Below, piece after piece: positions 30,578-42,889 of a stretch of 64,000 nt of DNA. The first letter of the stretch is position 1. Every line of letters starts with the position of its first letter. The stretch lies in NCBI GenBank assembly GCA_010093685.1, contig MU006218.1, forward strand, positions 1,603,696-1,667,695. Direction: 5' to 3'. The DNA is from Ophiobolus disseminans. Its lineage: Eukaryota > Ascomycota > Dothideomycetes > Pleosporales > Phaeosphaeriaceae. The position numbers and the translations under genes are program-made. Below the pieces are notes generated by a model. The model did no database searches. It was not told the DNA's origin and was given only the letters and a program-made list of their open reading frames with translations.

Positions 30578-33240
30578 GTCATTAGACCGAAGACTGCAAC
30601 GACTTTTGACCAACTTCAGTGTTGCAAGGTGAGTACACTAGCTGGGAATACTGTTGCGTTGCTATTATCAGTTGTGGCGAATAAGCACCTACGTTAGAAG
30701 AGCTATGAGTTGCAAAAGATGAAAGTTTCTTTACCGGTAGGTAAGCGGGCTCAAGCATGGGCCAGGATGTATCACTATGGTAGATCTCCATACCGTGCAC
30801 ATAACTAACATATCGGTTTTCTACCCATCAAAGCTTGTATTCGATAGCAGCGAAGGATACTCCGCTCTGTTGTTAAGAATGTAATTTTCAAGACAATACA
30901 GGAGACCGATAGACAAGGTGTGAGGTTCAATTATGGAAAACCGTAATCTGATGATAGAACCAAGGTGAGCAATACTGGAAACGTGGGATTCAAATTTGCA
31001 CAGCTCTCTGGTAGTTCAGACGGGAATCCCAAAAGAGCCATTCGTTACTTCGCCGAGAATGACGCTCTTTTTCTAACCAGCACAATCATTCGTCACATGA
31101 CGCGCACCTCTCATGACAGCCGGAGAGCTCTGACTCAACTTTCCACATAGCATGCTGAAACACTTCACGGCTAGAAAGGTGGAGCCGCTAGAATTGGAAA
31201 GTGAAGGTTCGTATTGACCCACCGTCACTGTCACTAATGCGTGTGGCACATCCATTACGACATTGAACCTCAAAAGAGATACCCTCTAGTTTAAAGGCTG
31301 TGCACATCTCAGTCTGATCACAACTTGTAGCCGCCAAGTTGGTAGAATGACTCAATTGATCCACCCTCTTCCTCTCAACCGTGAGGAAGGGTGATAATCC
31401 GGCAACTCGGAGGAATGTGAGACCAAGAGTTGATTCGTGTAAGTAACAGATCTCGGTCGAATTGCGCCGAGTACATGTGTACCGTATAGGCTCACCTTAT
31501 AGAGTTGCCTCCATAGTCGGGCCGATTAATTTTGTCCAATACGCTGATAGGAGGTTCCTGCGCCACTCTTTAAGCTACGCGCTTAGTAAGCTTTTTTGTA
31601 TGGCTCGGCCAATCCGTGAAACTAAGTGGAGTCGACTCGATAGGGTGAGACTACGGTATGCGATCATTGCTCTGTCCTAGCGACGTGAATCACGGTAAGC
31701 CGAGAGCTGACGAGGAAGGATTAGACGAACCCCATGTGAGCTTACGCAAACTACCTAGGTAAGGACAAGTACGACACTTAATCTCGATCCCGCACACGTG
31801 CGAACTCGTGCAGGAGCACCCCTGTCAGAGCTCAAAGCAGTCAAGGGGCGTGTTCCTCCGGACTATGGTCATAGCTTGCTAAGATCCCGTTGCACTGTAC
31901 ACCCTGGTCTTTCACATGCCAGAACTGAGCCTCGGGACATTTCCAGCCCTGTGGCTTGTTTGATATTGCACCGAGTTTGCCGAGAGAGCTAGCCGCCTAG
32001 CAGGTGGTAGATTTATAGAAATGCAGTGTTACTACCAATATCACCCTGCATGATCGAACAGTTGGAACCGGGGTGGCCTGTAAATTCAGGTTCTCAATGC
32101 CTGGGCGTGGTTCCGCTGAATATTGCGCGCTAACAACGGTTTTGATAATCTAGCCGGTCTTTCCTCTTCAAAATACGGAGTAACGCAGACATTCGACATG
32201 GACCCGATAATTGATGACGCGTTCAAGATTTCCACAATAGTGTAAAACGGTTAGAGTTTTGGAAGGTGGTTGTTAGCTAGACCTTAGCAATCTGGCACAA
32301 CCTTTGTGGCGTTGCTGCCCGCACCGCACCATGACCTTAGTGGTGTGGAGGTGGAGAGACGAACGGCTCGCTTGGAAGCATTTTGAAGTATATTAGATTG
32401 AACGTGCAACTACGTGAGCACAATGTGTGCCTGGTGCACGTTCCCTGCTTGCAGTGTATTTTATCCAGTAGCAGCCTGCGTAGTCAAGAACATGCGAAAG
32501 GCGGCTATTAGCATCTAGGAACAACGATTAGAGGTAGGTTGTCGAGTGTGCTGCAGCCACATCCATACCCCTGTTCGGACCGTTGAGAATGATGGTCTGG
32601 GCATCGTTCGCGTTGGGTAATCGCGCCCTATGCGTTCGACAAGGAGGACGTCGAATAAGCGCATTCGTGGATGACTACTTTCGTCATGGTGATCCTCAGT
32701 GTAACCGGAGAGATCCGCGACGCTACAGATCATGTCGGGCGGAAGGCTGTACGAAAAGGGCAGGTGGATCAACCACCGCATGGTCGAGTGTTGTGTGGTC
32801 GCGATAGCAAACCAAGTAATAATACAATAGTAATGATACCATGCCTGATGGTTGCAATAGTTACGTGACCGTCGTTCCGTCATTGCCGCCTACAGTGTAT
32901 GGCGAATTAATAGTACAACGTCGCGATGATATGCTCGCACGTGAAACCTACTCCATGCTGCCGTACAAAGGTGTGACCCGAGAAATTACTGGGCGCAAGG
33001 CGCGCAACATCCGAAAGTTGATGCAACTAATGCCACCTGGTGACTCTTGCACCAGGCTGTGCGGCCTCGGGACGTGGACGATATCCTTTACCGTTACGCG
33101 TATACTTTCTCCGTCCATGTCGTAAGTCAGATAAGATGCCGAATCGATGTGCGCTCTCTCCCACACGCATGTCATTGCGCAGTTGATCAGGTGCTCGCAC
33201 ATTTGCAATGAAGCTTCCTCTGTGACTTCCATCCCACGTT
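30578..33240. other. 2.66-kb gene-poor region
   Basis: Upstream of the HET relic and downstream of the eight-exon regulator. Open frames are short, unsupported and on both strands (for example 31,462-31,680 and 32,515-32,883). I find no tRNA, LTR or terminal repeat here. It may be decayed sequence. Confidence 0.4.
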
Positions 33241-36200
33241 TCAACGAGCCCTTTTGTACATTTGCTGATCCGGCATTGAGGTGTTTCCATGGTCCCATCT
33301 TCGCTTTAGACCGTCTGGGAAGGAACTCGCCACAACTTCTTGCCACATGGTGGGGGTTACATAGGAAGGGCTTGTGCTCGCGTATCCTGTTGATGGAGGT
33401 AGCTGGCTTGGTGCACCTTGCATGACATTAGATTGTGGCGATAGGCTTGGAAGGTGATAGTTTGTGGGCGCAGTGTCTTGCGACGCGCGCATGTCGAAAT
33501 TGTTGCCTGGAGGTCCTGGTCTTAGCGGCGGGGATGACTGGGAGGATGCGCTGGGGGGAGGCGTACCAAAGGCAACATTCCACTGCCTGTTTTGGGTTAG
33601 CTTCCCTTGCAGTAGAGAGATACCCTTTTGACTTACTCGAAGATCCGTTGCGGATTCCATTGCGCGGTGTCCTGCAGTTGCATTCCGCCAGCTGACTGAG
33701 GTGCGCGTTGACCAGATGCCATCATGACCAGAGACTGAGCTACGGGAGAGTCAGCCTTCGCATCCTGGTCAGACGCCGAGATTGGTGGAGTGATGGGGTG
33801 TGCATGGTAGTTGACCTGACCTGGCTGTTCCAATGGTGATGCTTGGCTCGGGTGTCGAGACCGGTAGGAGCCATGTGGACTGGATTGCGGCGCAACTTGA
33901 GGGCTTCCAAATGGGAAAGTTGGCTTCATCTCAAAGGGCTTTGAGATGTCTGCAGAAAATGCCTGACGAAGGCTGTTCACCTGCTGCTGCATCTCAGGCA
34001 TGGGAAAAGACGGGGCGCAAGTCTCGAGGATGCGCATGTGCCGAACGAAGAACTCTCTAGCATCGCCATGAATGTCTGGATCAGGGCAAGTGATTGCAAC
34101 CTTTATTGTCAGTTCAGGATCATCGTGTATCGCAGGCATTACTCACCAGGTGTAACATGGTGCATGTCAGCACGGCATATATATGGAAGCTGATTCCTCT
34201 CAACATGCACAAAAGGCCTGGCATTCCATACGTTTTCAGTATTGCTTCCTGTAGCTTGCACAAAGCTTTGGCAGCAGAATAACAGGTGAGCATATGCTGC
34301 TTCCAGGTGCCATCGTAGTTGTCGGAAACCGCATGTAGCTGCGGGCGAAAATGCATGACGATCGATAGGAAGTGATAGCAGTGCATGTTTGCAATCATAT
34401 GGGATGGGATCCAGGGCGCTGAGTCATCCTGTGGATATACAACTTGCATGTCGTCGGGAACCTCTCGTAACCACAGCGAGAAATCTGCGTTATGGCTTAT
34501 GAAGGCAGGATCTAGCGCCCAGTCGGGCGTCTTCTTTTTCAGCTTTCCATACATTAGAGCTGACTGGTAGACATTTTGGGCGACACGAGTGAACTGGGTG
34601 AATTGACGCGCGATTTGGAACTCGGTAGCATCCTGACCAGCGACAGGTCGCGGCATATCGTAGTCGACTGTATCGGGTTCGACACCAAAATCGTAGCGGC
34701 CTTTTCAAATTTTAGGTTATGATCTCCAATTATTGTACGAGCAAACTTACCTTGAGGACCGCCTATCATGGCCTCAAAGATCAAGCACATCTGCCACACT
34801 CTTGTTTTGGCAATGCAATCGTGGGGTGTAGATCCGCAAGGCTCTCCCATCTGGTGCGTGTCGTAATGGTCATGGAGCTCTAGATCTTTGGCCATGGCTA
34901 CGAGGCTGACAGTTGCCATCCATGAGCGCCAAAAATAACCCCGTTTGGGGGATGCCTCTCGTGCTTTCAAGAGAAGGACCATGGCTTGCATAGTGCTGAG
35001 ACGAGATACGTCTTTGAAGCTCTCTTCGTGCTCTATGTGCTGTCAGCAGGAATGGATAGAGATCCATGTAAGCAGAACTACTGACTAGTTGCGAGTGCCA
35101 GCCACCTACTGCCTGCTTCGATATCTCCCAACATCAGCGTCGAGCAGGCAAATATAGCCTCGAGCATCAATGGGGAGATGGAGTCGCGGGCGCTTTGCCA
35201 TTGCTGGTAGAAGTAGGCTTTGTTGATGACTGGACAGTAAGGGTGGACATTGGCGAAGAAGTAGTCGAAATACTGCAACGCTTGTTCTTCAGAAGGCATC
35301 ATCTCGGGAGGCACGCGAACAGTGTGATCGATCCTAACGGAGGCCGGTAATTGTACCTCGTACTCTTCCTGCGCGGGGGTCTCTGCCAACGATTTCTTCA
35401 TGTTGGTAATATATGGTGCTATGATTGTTAGCGGAAACATATTGGGCTATCCTGTGCTCCATGCTCACCGACTGCTGTGTGATCAATTTTGAGTTCGCCC
35501 AGCGCATCCGTGATACTTGATACAGAATCGCTGCGCCAGGCGGGCTCGGATGCTGGAGGAGTCATAGTCATCGCGGGAGGGGGTGCTGAGGTCTGCGAGT
35601 AGACCTGTGGTGTCGAATAGCTCATACTTTGCTGCACGCCCTGCGGTTGCGACATAGACTGATAATGAATAGGCTCTTGTGGTTGCTGGTCGGCATAAGG
35701 CGAGTGCTGATACAATCCGGAGACAGGAGTTGGCATAGAGGGAGCCATGTGGTGGTGCATGCTGTGAGCCATGGATGGGTGACGCGGATAGTCATGTTGA
35801 GTCGGCGTATCTGGTGAGGCATATTCCAAGGGCTTGGGTTCGAGCTCGAATGTCTGCGATCCGTTAAAGTCTTTGTCGTAGCTGACGGTCGGTGGGACGC
35901 AATTGAGTTTCAAGCGGATGCATGCGGCGCAGGGCCACGCATTCGTGGTTGCGGCATCACATTTGATCTTGCGTCTACGACAGCCCTCGCATGCTCTCAT
36001 CACTACTCAACATTAGCATTCTCATGTGGACATCGACTGCAGTCCAGCCACGCTCATGATTCTCACCTTTCAAGCGCTTGTGTCTGTTATGTTCGTCCAC
36101 GAAAACATAGTCTGCATCAAATCGTCAATCACCCGCTCAGCCAGTGGGAAGGAGGACCGAGTAGACTCACTGCGCTGGTTTTCGCGTAGCGCCAGCGTTG

Positions 36201-36273
36201 GCGGCGCAAACGTAAAGCTCTGCATTTGTGCCGTCTGGGGCAGCAATGGCCGTCCTGTTGTCTCGGTGGGCAT
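33241..36273 (-). CDS. Zn2Cys6 transcription factor, CLR-1/ClrA-like
   Basis: An 886-aa regulator from eight exons: 36273-36171, 36111-36067, 36002-35469, 35418-35086, 35032-34751, 34700-34147, 34100-33637 and 33586-33241. All seven introns are 46-64 nt with GT/AG ends. Splicing exons 1-3 gives NYVFVDEHNRHKRLKVMRAC directly before the zinc cluster (residues about 51-82), whose third loop is long: C-x2-C-x6-C-x9-C-x2-C-x6-C. The fungal-specific transcription factor domain lies in the middle (PSEEQALQYFDYFFANVHPY, SPLMLEAIFACSTLML, LLLKAREASPKRGYFWRSW, TRVWQMCLIFEAMIGGPQG, PDDMQVVYP). The C-terminus is Gln/Pro/Ser-rich. From memory the N-terminal block and long-loop cluster match the CLR-1/ClrA regulators of cellulose utilisation; this orthology is unverified. 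An upstream non-coding exon is possible. Confidence 0.87.
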
Positions 36274-39139
36274 CTCAACTCCCTGCACAAAGAGGATCTA
36301 CAGAAAGACAGCGTGAAGCCGGACGTAGTGGTCGCAATTCGCAGCGGGGTCGTCGGCTGGCCGCTAGGATAGTGTGAGGTTGTGCGGTTGTCGGCGGGCA
36401 ACCAATCGTAATAATGCGCGACAGCGGTCCAGAATCCGCTGTCCGCTGACCGGCGGAAGAACGTCAATAATGTGCAAAGTAAAGGTGCGAGTTGCAAAGA
36501 TGCTGCAGAGAGCGCTGTAGTAAACTTCTCAGGCACGAGAGAAATCTCCGCGGTGCCGGGTGACGATGGGCTATGGGTTATACGGCAGATCAGGGCGCAT
36601 AGGTAGGAATGGTGGGTGGGGACAACGTTTTGGCATGCCGGGGCCTCGAGATGCACAAGAGCGGGCTCGCAGCGTGGCTCACGCGTGCAGCAGTGGCGTC
36701 GTAGTATGGATCTCCTGAGAGCCTTGGGTGTCGTAGTCCAGCATGTGTGAAGGGGTCAGGGTGCGAGGGGTAGACGAGACGAATACACTTGCAGGAACGG
36801 AGCCAGGAGCCGCACCGAACAAATTTCTAGCTAGCTTGTGGTAAAGGAACACAAGCGCATGCGCCCGCCTTCAAGATGCAGCGGGCAATGGGAACTGCCG
36901 TGCTGTGGGGGTAATGTTGCTGCCTGCAGGGGGGCTACTGTCTGGGATCGGGAAAACTTGAATCGTAGACGCAGTGGTACCGTAGATGCTCGAATGCTAC
37001 CGTCGCGCGATCGCTGGACGTTGCTACTATTATAAAGCGGCGGGGGCGAGAGGCTGACAGCTGAGATAGTCGTCGCACGGAACGCCGCCCTCACTCAGCA
37101 CGTTCAGCGTAAAACTCTTCAGTAGTCGTCCCATCAACTTGCGCGTCTCAAGAGGGAGCTGGTGGCGGGTGCATTGGTTGGTGTGTGTGTGAAAGACCCC
37201 CAGAGCCACAGCTGCCGCCCGTTGGACGTCTCACACACGCGGACGTCGGGCCCTGTCTCTGATAGGGCTGGAGGTCGTTAAGCATGCTAGGCCAACCCTG
37301 CACGTGGATGCAGTAGGGGAGTCCTGGTCGAATGCAATCATCGCCAGCTGTAGTGGTTCCTTGGATATCAATGCCGTCCTGTTGCAGGGACGGCGCTAAG
37401 AAACTCTCATGACATTTGGAACATGTGCACATGCACTCTAGAAGCTTTGTCGAATCAGTCGCCTGGTGAATCCTGTTTCTAGAAAGCTTCTTGAGCTAAC
37501 TGCGAAGATTAATTGTTATGCCATCCCTAGGCATATAACAGTAGCGGCGCGTTCAGGCAGGGCTCAACTGGAAAGGGGCAAGACATTTCCTGGAATGTCT
37601 TTGCATCACCTGAGGCGCATGTGTCGCGATCGCGCAAAACTGACAGAAGTCGATGCGGCACCAGTGAACTGGCGTCTACAGTCGACATTGCTTCACATTA
37701 AACCTGAGCCGCGTCTTTCGGCAGCAACTCCACGGCTACGGATTCGACGGTGGCCGCAAAGATCTCGCCGAGTTGGGCATAAAGATCAATCACCCGTGTT
37801 GTGCCGTGGCGGAACCGGTGTGTACCTGCTAGCACGATGCCTCGGCGAAATGATTCGTGCAACACGCTGGTAGTGCGGAGTCTTGAAGCCAGGGCTCTGA
37901 CGACAGACGATCTCCAAGCTTGAAGCTTGCATGAAACAATACTTTCCAAGATGACCACTTTGCGCCGGGCAGCGAGATTGTCGACATGAGCGGTGAAGTG
38001 TCGTGGTTCGCACGGACAAGGTGCATCACACTGCATGAACTGAACACGAACGCTATTATTCGCTCCAAAGCACCGGATCAGCGTCCAAGGCTTTCATGTT
38101 TCTCGAATACCGAGATTCTGGATCGTGTTCCACAGACTGCCGCACGCGACAGCGCGGGTGATGGCACAGCATTGTTTGCAAATGTAAGAAGAAGGTGGAA
38201 ATGGTTGCAGAGAGGTGTGCCGGTGTTTGGCTTAGCGGCGTCATCGACGAGGAGGCTGAAAGGAGTGCGAAAGCGATATCTGGCCGGCTGCTCCCGCTGG
38301 CAGACATGACGAAATGCTCGACCTCGTCGGCGATTTGCTCAACCAACCACATCGTCGGCTCTGGCATTCCGAGTCCCTGGACAGGGGCCTTCGGCGTGGC
38401 CGTGTTCCTGAGCCTTGCCCGGAGATCTAGCTGGCCGCGGTGATCAGCATCGATGAGGTCGACTGTCGCGGTGCCCTTGCGCAGCGCCGTTGCGATGCAC
38501 GAGGATCACGGAGGACGTGGAAGACACGGGTAGGCTTCGATGCGTCTACAGTAGCGCCAGCAGCTGTCAGCCGTGGTGCCAGGCCGCAAAGAACTGCTTG
38601 GCAACGCCCGATTTACTGGGCCCCTGCCGGCTGACGATGCGTGCAAGACGGCAGCAACAGTGTTCTGGCCAGGCGCACCAGGCGGGCGGCTGACGAGATT
38701 GTGCAACGCCGCCAGGGTCACGGCAGAGTGCATTGTTGAAGCAGCAAGATGCTGCAGTTAGCGACGACGATGACTTGCAGCAGTTTGGGTGAGACTCCAA
38801 GGGGCCGCTAGAGGAAGGAGCGAACCCCACAGAGGGCGTCCCCTGTATCACGGGTAATCAGTCGGGCGATTATTAGGAAATCGATTGCTCACTGCCATGG
38901 CACGCGTGTGCCGGCGGCGGGAGGGGCAGACGTCCAATCGGATTGGGCAAGCTGATGGTGGTGGTGGTGGAGTGGTGCAGGGTGGGTGACGAGGGCGATG
39001 GAGGGGTGGGTGCCAAGACTATGTTTTTTGCTGGGGTGACCAACGCACCTTCCCTGGCTGCCACTGCGACTGCAACTGCGACCGCACCCGCACCTGCACT
39101 GCACCGTACAGCCGGAAACCACGCCCGCCCCGTGACACC
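36274..39139. promoter_or_regulatory. 2.87-kb region between divergent genes
   Basis: Separates the CLR-1-like regulator (minus) from CIA2 (plus). The CIA2 side needs little promoter, so most of this may be extended upstream regulatory DNA or leader of the regulator, as is common for fungal carbon-utilisation regulators (inference). Open frames within it (for example 37,466-37,873 and 38,195-38,443) are short, on both strands and without motifs. Confidence 0.4.
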
Positions 39140-39790
39140 ATGGACGACAAGGACAACGCGAACCCGACCATCCTGAACCCCTCCGACCTGCCCTCTCGCC
39201 GCAGCCAGTCGGCCGCCAAGGCACGTGATGACGGCGGCTCGGGCCTATTCGACGACCTGATACCGCGCTACAACTACCTCAGCGACCCCTTCGACGACCC
39301 GCTCTCGGACAGCGACGTGGATGGCGACGCCGTCGAAAGCATCGACGAGCAGGAAATCTACGGTGCGCATGCGTGCTTGCCCTTTGCGCCCGCACGCCCC
39401 CCGCTAACCACGCGCATGATAGACCTCATTTCCACCATTTCAGACCCGGAGCACCCTCTGTCCCTCGGCTCACTGGCCGTCGTGAATCTGCCCGACATCC
39501 ACATCCACCCGCCTGCTTCCCCGCTTTCGTCCATCAGCACAGTCGTCGTCGAGATCACGCCGACCATCACCCACTGCTCGCTGGCCACCGTCATCGGCCT
39601 GGGCGTACGCGTCCGGCTCGAACAGGCCCTGCCCCCGCGCTTTCGCGTCGACGTGCGCATCAAAAAGGGCACCCACAGCACCGACGAGCAGGTGAACAAG
39701 CAGCTTGGAGACAAGGAGCGCGTCGCGGCTGCCCTCGAGAACGGCACCCTGATGGGCGTGCTGAGAAAGATGCTGGAGACGTGCGAGTGA
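39140..39790 (+). CDS. CIA2: cytosolic iron-sulfur assembly component 2 (MIP18/FAM96 family)
   Basis: A 196-aa subunit of the CIA targeting complex, which hands Fe-S clusters to cytosolic and nuclear apoproteins. Exons are 39,140-39,362 and 39,423-39,790. The 60-nt intron (GTGCGC...GCTAACC...GATAG) is a multiple of three with no stop, so unspliced RNA would insert 20 residues between EIY and DLI. Splicing restores the family reading EIYDLISTISDPEHPLSLG. Conserved blocks are LAVVNLPDIHI, EITPTITHCSLATVIGLGVR with the reactive Cys of the family, RFRVDVRIKKGTHSTDEQVN and ERVAAALEN. The N-terminal 70 residues are acidic and variable, as in other fungi. Confidence 0.95.
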   Translation: MDDKDNANPTILNPSDLPSRRSQSAAKARDDGGSGLFDDLIPRYNYLSDPFDDPLSDSDVDGDAVESIDEQEIYGAHACLPFAPARPPLTTRMIDLISTISDPEHPLSLGSLAVVNLPDIHIHPPASPLSSISTVVVEITPTITHCSLATVIGLGVRVRLEQALPPRFRVDVRIKKGTHSTDEQVNKQLGDKERVAAALENGTLMGVLRKMLETCE

Positions 39791-40694
39791 CGGCCTGGAC
39801 CATGCTGGCGATCAGGAACACGAGCCTGAAGAGCCTGCTCCTTACTGACTAATCACCTTCGCAATTTCCAAACTGACCGCACCAAAACTTGGATTAGCTG
39901 CACGAGACCGCAGGTACCGTGATTGGACGCGGGAAAAGCGATAATGGAGTTTTGGTCCCCCCGGAACCAGAGGATTTAGCCGCCGCTCAATGGGCATCAT
40001 GGGGCGATCAGAGAGGGTCAACAAGATGACGTGAGTATCGAATGTCACCTTATATGAATAGTTTTGTCATAAATCACGTGGCGTGACCACTCAAACACAT
40101 ACCATGGGCGGCGGTCGATTGTAACTATCTGCACTACATCATCAGCATGTCAGAGTTCTTGCGACCTAGTCACATACATTTATCGAGCTTGATTTACCTA
40201 CATCGTGACGCAAGTAAAAAGCAAAGAACTGTTGTGCTTTATTTGCTAGTCATTGCATGTATGCCCGAAATGACATGATGAACATTGGAGACTACAGCTT
40301 ACACACTTATGCTACTCGTTGTACATGACTAAGCCACAAATATAGCGCACATAAGGCATGTACGTAGGCTTTGCGAGTCGTCAGTCTTCACATAATAGCA
40401 GTAAACTTAGTTGTCAGGAAAGCCACACTTGTTCTGTAGACAATGCCATTGAACACTACATAAATCCAGCTCGAAACAGAGAGAGCGGCAGTGATGTGTG
40501 AAAGAAACTTTTACCAAAGAACGCCCCCAAATGAGCGGAAAACCTCATCCATGCGATATCGTAGCATCATCAACAGATTACCGGAAGCCCAGTCCCACCG
40601 ATTATACCATGCGGTACAACACGGCCGGCCATAACTTACCATCGAAATGATCAAAGCAAATACATGGCACGCCCAGGTATGGGAGCGAAGGCGT
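39791..40694. other. 900-bp convergent intergenic region
   Basis: 3' flanks of CIA2 (plus) and the nucleolin-like gene (minus). AT-rich, with no open frame carrying a family feature and no RNA gene recognised. Confidence 0.45.
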
Positions 40695-42152
40695 TTAGTC
40701 GAAGCTCTTCTTCTGGCCCTTGAACTCGCCGAAGCCACCACGGTTGGTGCTGAAACCACCACGGCTGCCACCACGACCTCCGCCACGGCCACCGCCACGT
40801 CCACCACGGTCGCCAAAGCCACCACGACCGCCGCCACGACCACCGCTGAAGCCACCACGACCTCCGCCGCGACCACCTCCACGGCCTCCACCGAAGCCAC
40901 CGCCATTGTCAGCGCGAGGGGCAGCGTAGTCGATGCGGATGGCGCGGCCCTCAACATCCTGGCCGTTCAAAGCCTCGAGAGCGGCGGTAGCCTCCTCGGT
41001 GGTGGTGAAGTCAACGTATCCGAAGCCCTTGAGCGAACCAGTGTCGCGGTCGGTAGGGAGAGAGACACGGGTGATGTTGCCGTACTCGGCGAAGATTTCC
41101 TGGATAGCATCGTTGGTGCAGTCGAACGAAAGGTTACCGAGGAAGAGGGTGTTGGCGGGAGCACTGCGCTTGTCGCCATACTTGTTGGCGCGAGCGCTCT
41201 GGTCAGGCTTCTCGCGAGGAGTGCTGAAGTCAACGTTCAGCTGGCGGCCGTCGAGCTCATATTCGTGCATTTCTTTCTGAGCCTTGGCGGCATCAGCAGC
41301 CTCCGAGAACTCCACGTAGCCGAAACCCTTGGAGCGACCAGACTCGCGGTCGGTGATAACACGGCAGCCGATGATCTCGCCGAAGCCCTCGAACTCGCGA
41401 CGCAGCCAGTCCTCATCGATGTTCCAGCTCAAGCTACCGACGAAGAGGTTCTTGATACCATTGCCAGCAGCGGCAGGGGCATCGGTCTTGGTCTTCTTGA
41501 CCGCAGGCTCAGCAGCTGACTCGGCCTTGCGCTTCTTAGATGGCGCTTCCTCCTCGTCACTGTCGGAGTCCGAGGAATCAGAGGCGGCGTCAGAGTCGGA
41601 ATCAGAGGAGGCGGACTGTGGTGGTTAGCTATGTTGTACATCAGTAAAATGGTGAGTACTGACCTCAACCTTGGCAGCCTTAGTGGCAGGCTTCTCGGCC
41701 TCAGAAGAGCTGCTATCGGAGTCGCTCTCAGAGTCGGAGCTGTCTTTGGCAGCGGCCTTCGCAGCACCATTGGTCTTCACACCATTGGCCTTGGCAGCGG
41801 GCTTCTTCTCGTCCTCGCTCTCGCTGTCATCGCTGCTATCGTCGGACGAGTCGTCTTTGGCGGCGACCTTGGTAGCAGCTTTGGCGGGGATCTTCTTCTC
41901 GACCTTCTCGTCCTCGCTGCTATCAGAGCTGTCGTCGTCGTCCTCGCTAGCGCTGGACGCAGACTCGGGCTCGGGAGTGGGTGTCTTTGCCTTCTTCGAC
42001 TTCTTTTTGTCCTTGACGGCGGACTTGGCGATGTCCTTGCTCTTCACCTTGGAGGCTTGAGCAGGCTTGGTGACGCGGCCGGCCTTGACGCTCGAGATCT
42101 CAGCCTTCTTCTCCTTCTTGGAGGACTTGTCGGCGACCTTGGTTTTGCCCAT
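40695..42152 (-). CDS. NSR1: nucleolin-like protein (Nsr1/Gar2), two RRMs and RGG tail
   Basis: A 469-aa nucleolar RNA-binding protein involved in pre-rRNA processing and 40S subunit assembly. Exons are 42,152-41,664 and 41,615-40,695, with a 48-nt intron (GTCAGT...CACAG). Residues 1 to about 200 are Lys-rich and carry long acidic Ser runs (casein-kinase-2-type SSDSSEDE repeats), as in nucleolin. RRM1 (about 235-310) has NLFVGSLSW and SKGFGYVEF. RRM2 (about 335-410) has TLFLGNLSF and LKGFGYVDF. The last 65 residues are RGG/GGRGG repeats. Order and composition match yeast Nsr1 and fission yeast Gar2. The GC-rich repeats give a long artefactual antisense frame. Confidence 0.95.
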
Positions 42153-42889
42153 GATGACGGTATTGAACTAGATCTACGAGGTATCAGTATGGTGTGACTT
42201 GCGACGCTATGTCGCTGTCAAAAGAGAGAGAGGTGTTGTTCGTGCGCCGCCTCCATGCGGAGGTCGAGTGCGCAAAAGCCCGCTTCATCTGGATGTCTCA
42301 AATTGCGAAAAGCCCACTGGTATCTCTCGAGACCGCCGAAGCGGAGTCCCCTCAAGCCCACGGAAAGCCACAAGAGCCCACAGAAGAATTGGCCTCAAGG
42401 CGGTGTGTTCCCACAAGTGCCGAGAAGACAAGACGATAACCCTCATAGTAGCACAAAGCCCTCAGATTGATCTTGCCGTGCTCTGACGAGCGACGAACGT
42501 GCCCCGCTAAATGTGTGTGTTAAGGAAACTCAACGCGATGCCCACTGACTTGAATGTTCTGGTAGATGCAGAGATGTAGCTCTGTGTAATGCCCTCAGTA
42601 GCCCACTAGAAGCCCTCAAAAAGCCCTCAGGTGATGATCGAACTGCGAAAGTTCGAGGAAAAAGTGATGAAGGTGGTGATGGTGGTGAGGAGGAGAGTCG
42701 GGTGGCTGGCACCTTTTATCGCAGAACGACTTTTCGCGCCAAGATTCCGACTTTTTAGCGGGTCCTATGGCCTGAGCGGCGGCGCTACTGCACGGCTAGG
42801 TATAGCGCACCACAACTTACGCGGGAGGTGTCAAGGCGGGTCTCGGGTCTGCGAAGACTGCTGAGCCTGTGAGTGTGTATACCTCCGAC
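42153..42889. promoter_or_regulatory. divergent promoter with clustered AGCCC(T/A)CA-like motifs
   Basis: A 737-bp region between the divergent NSR1 and ALG6 starts. It contains about ten copies of a short motif family: GCCCTCA (for example near 42,458, 42,590, 42,612 and 42,622), GCCCAC (near 42,310, 42,355, 42,376 and 42,601), plus CCCTCA and GCCCGC variants, mostly in the same orientation and preceded by A-rich bases. Such clustering suggests a regulator site, perhaps for ribosome-biogenesis control of NSR1. This is inference. Confidence 0.5.

Noticed and set aside
40647..41519. 290-codon plus-strand Thr/Ala-rich frame
   Set aside because: Mirror image of the RGG repeats and RRMs of the nucleolin-like gene; the repeats suppress stops on the opposite strand.
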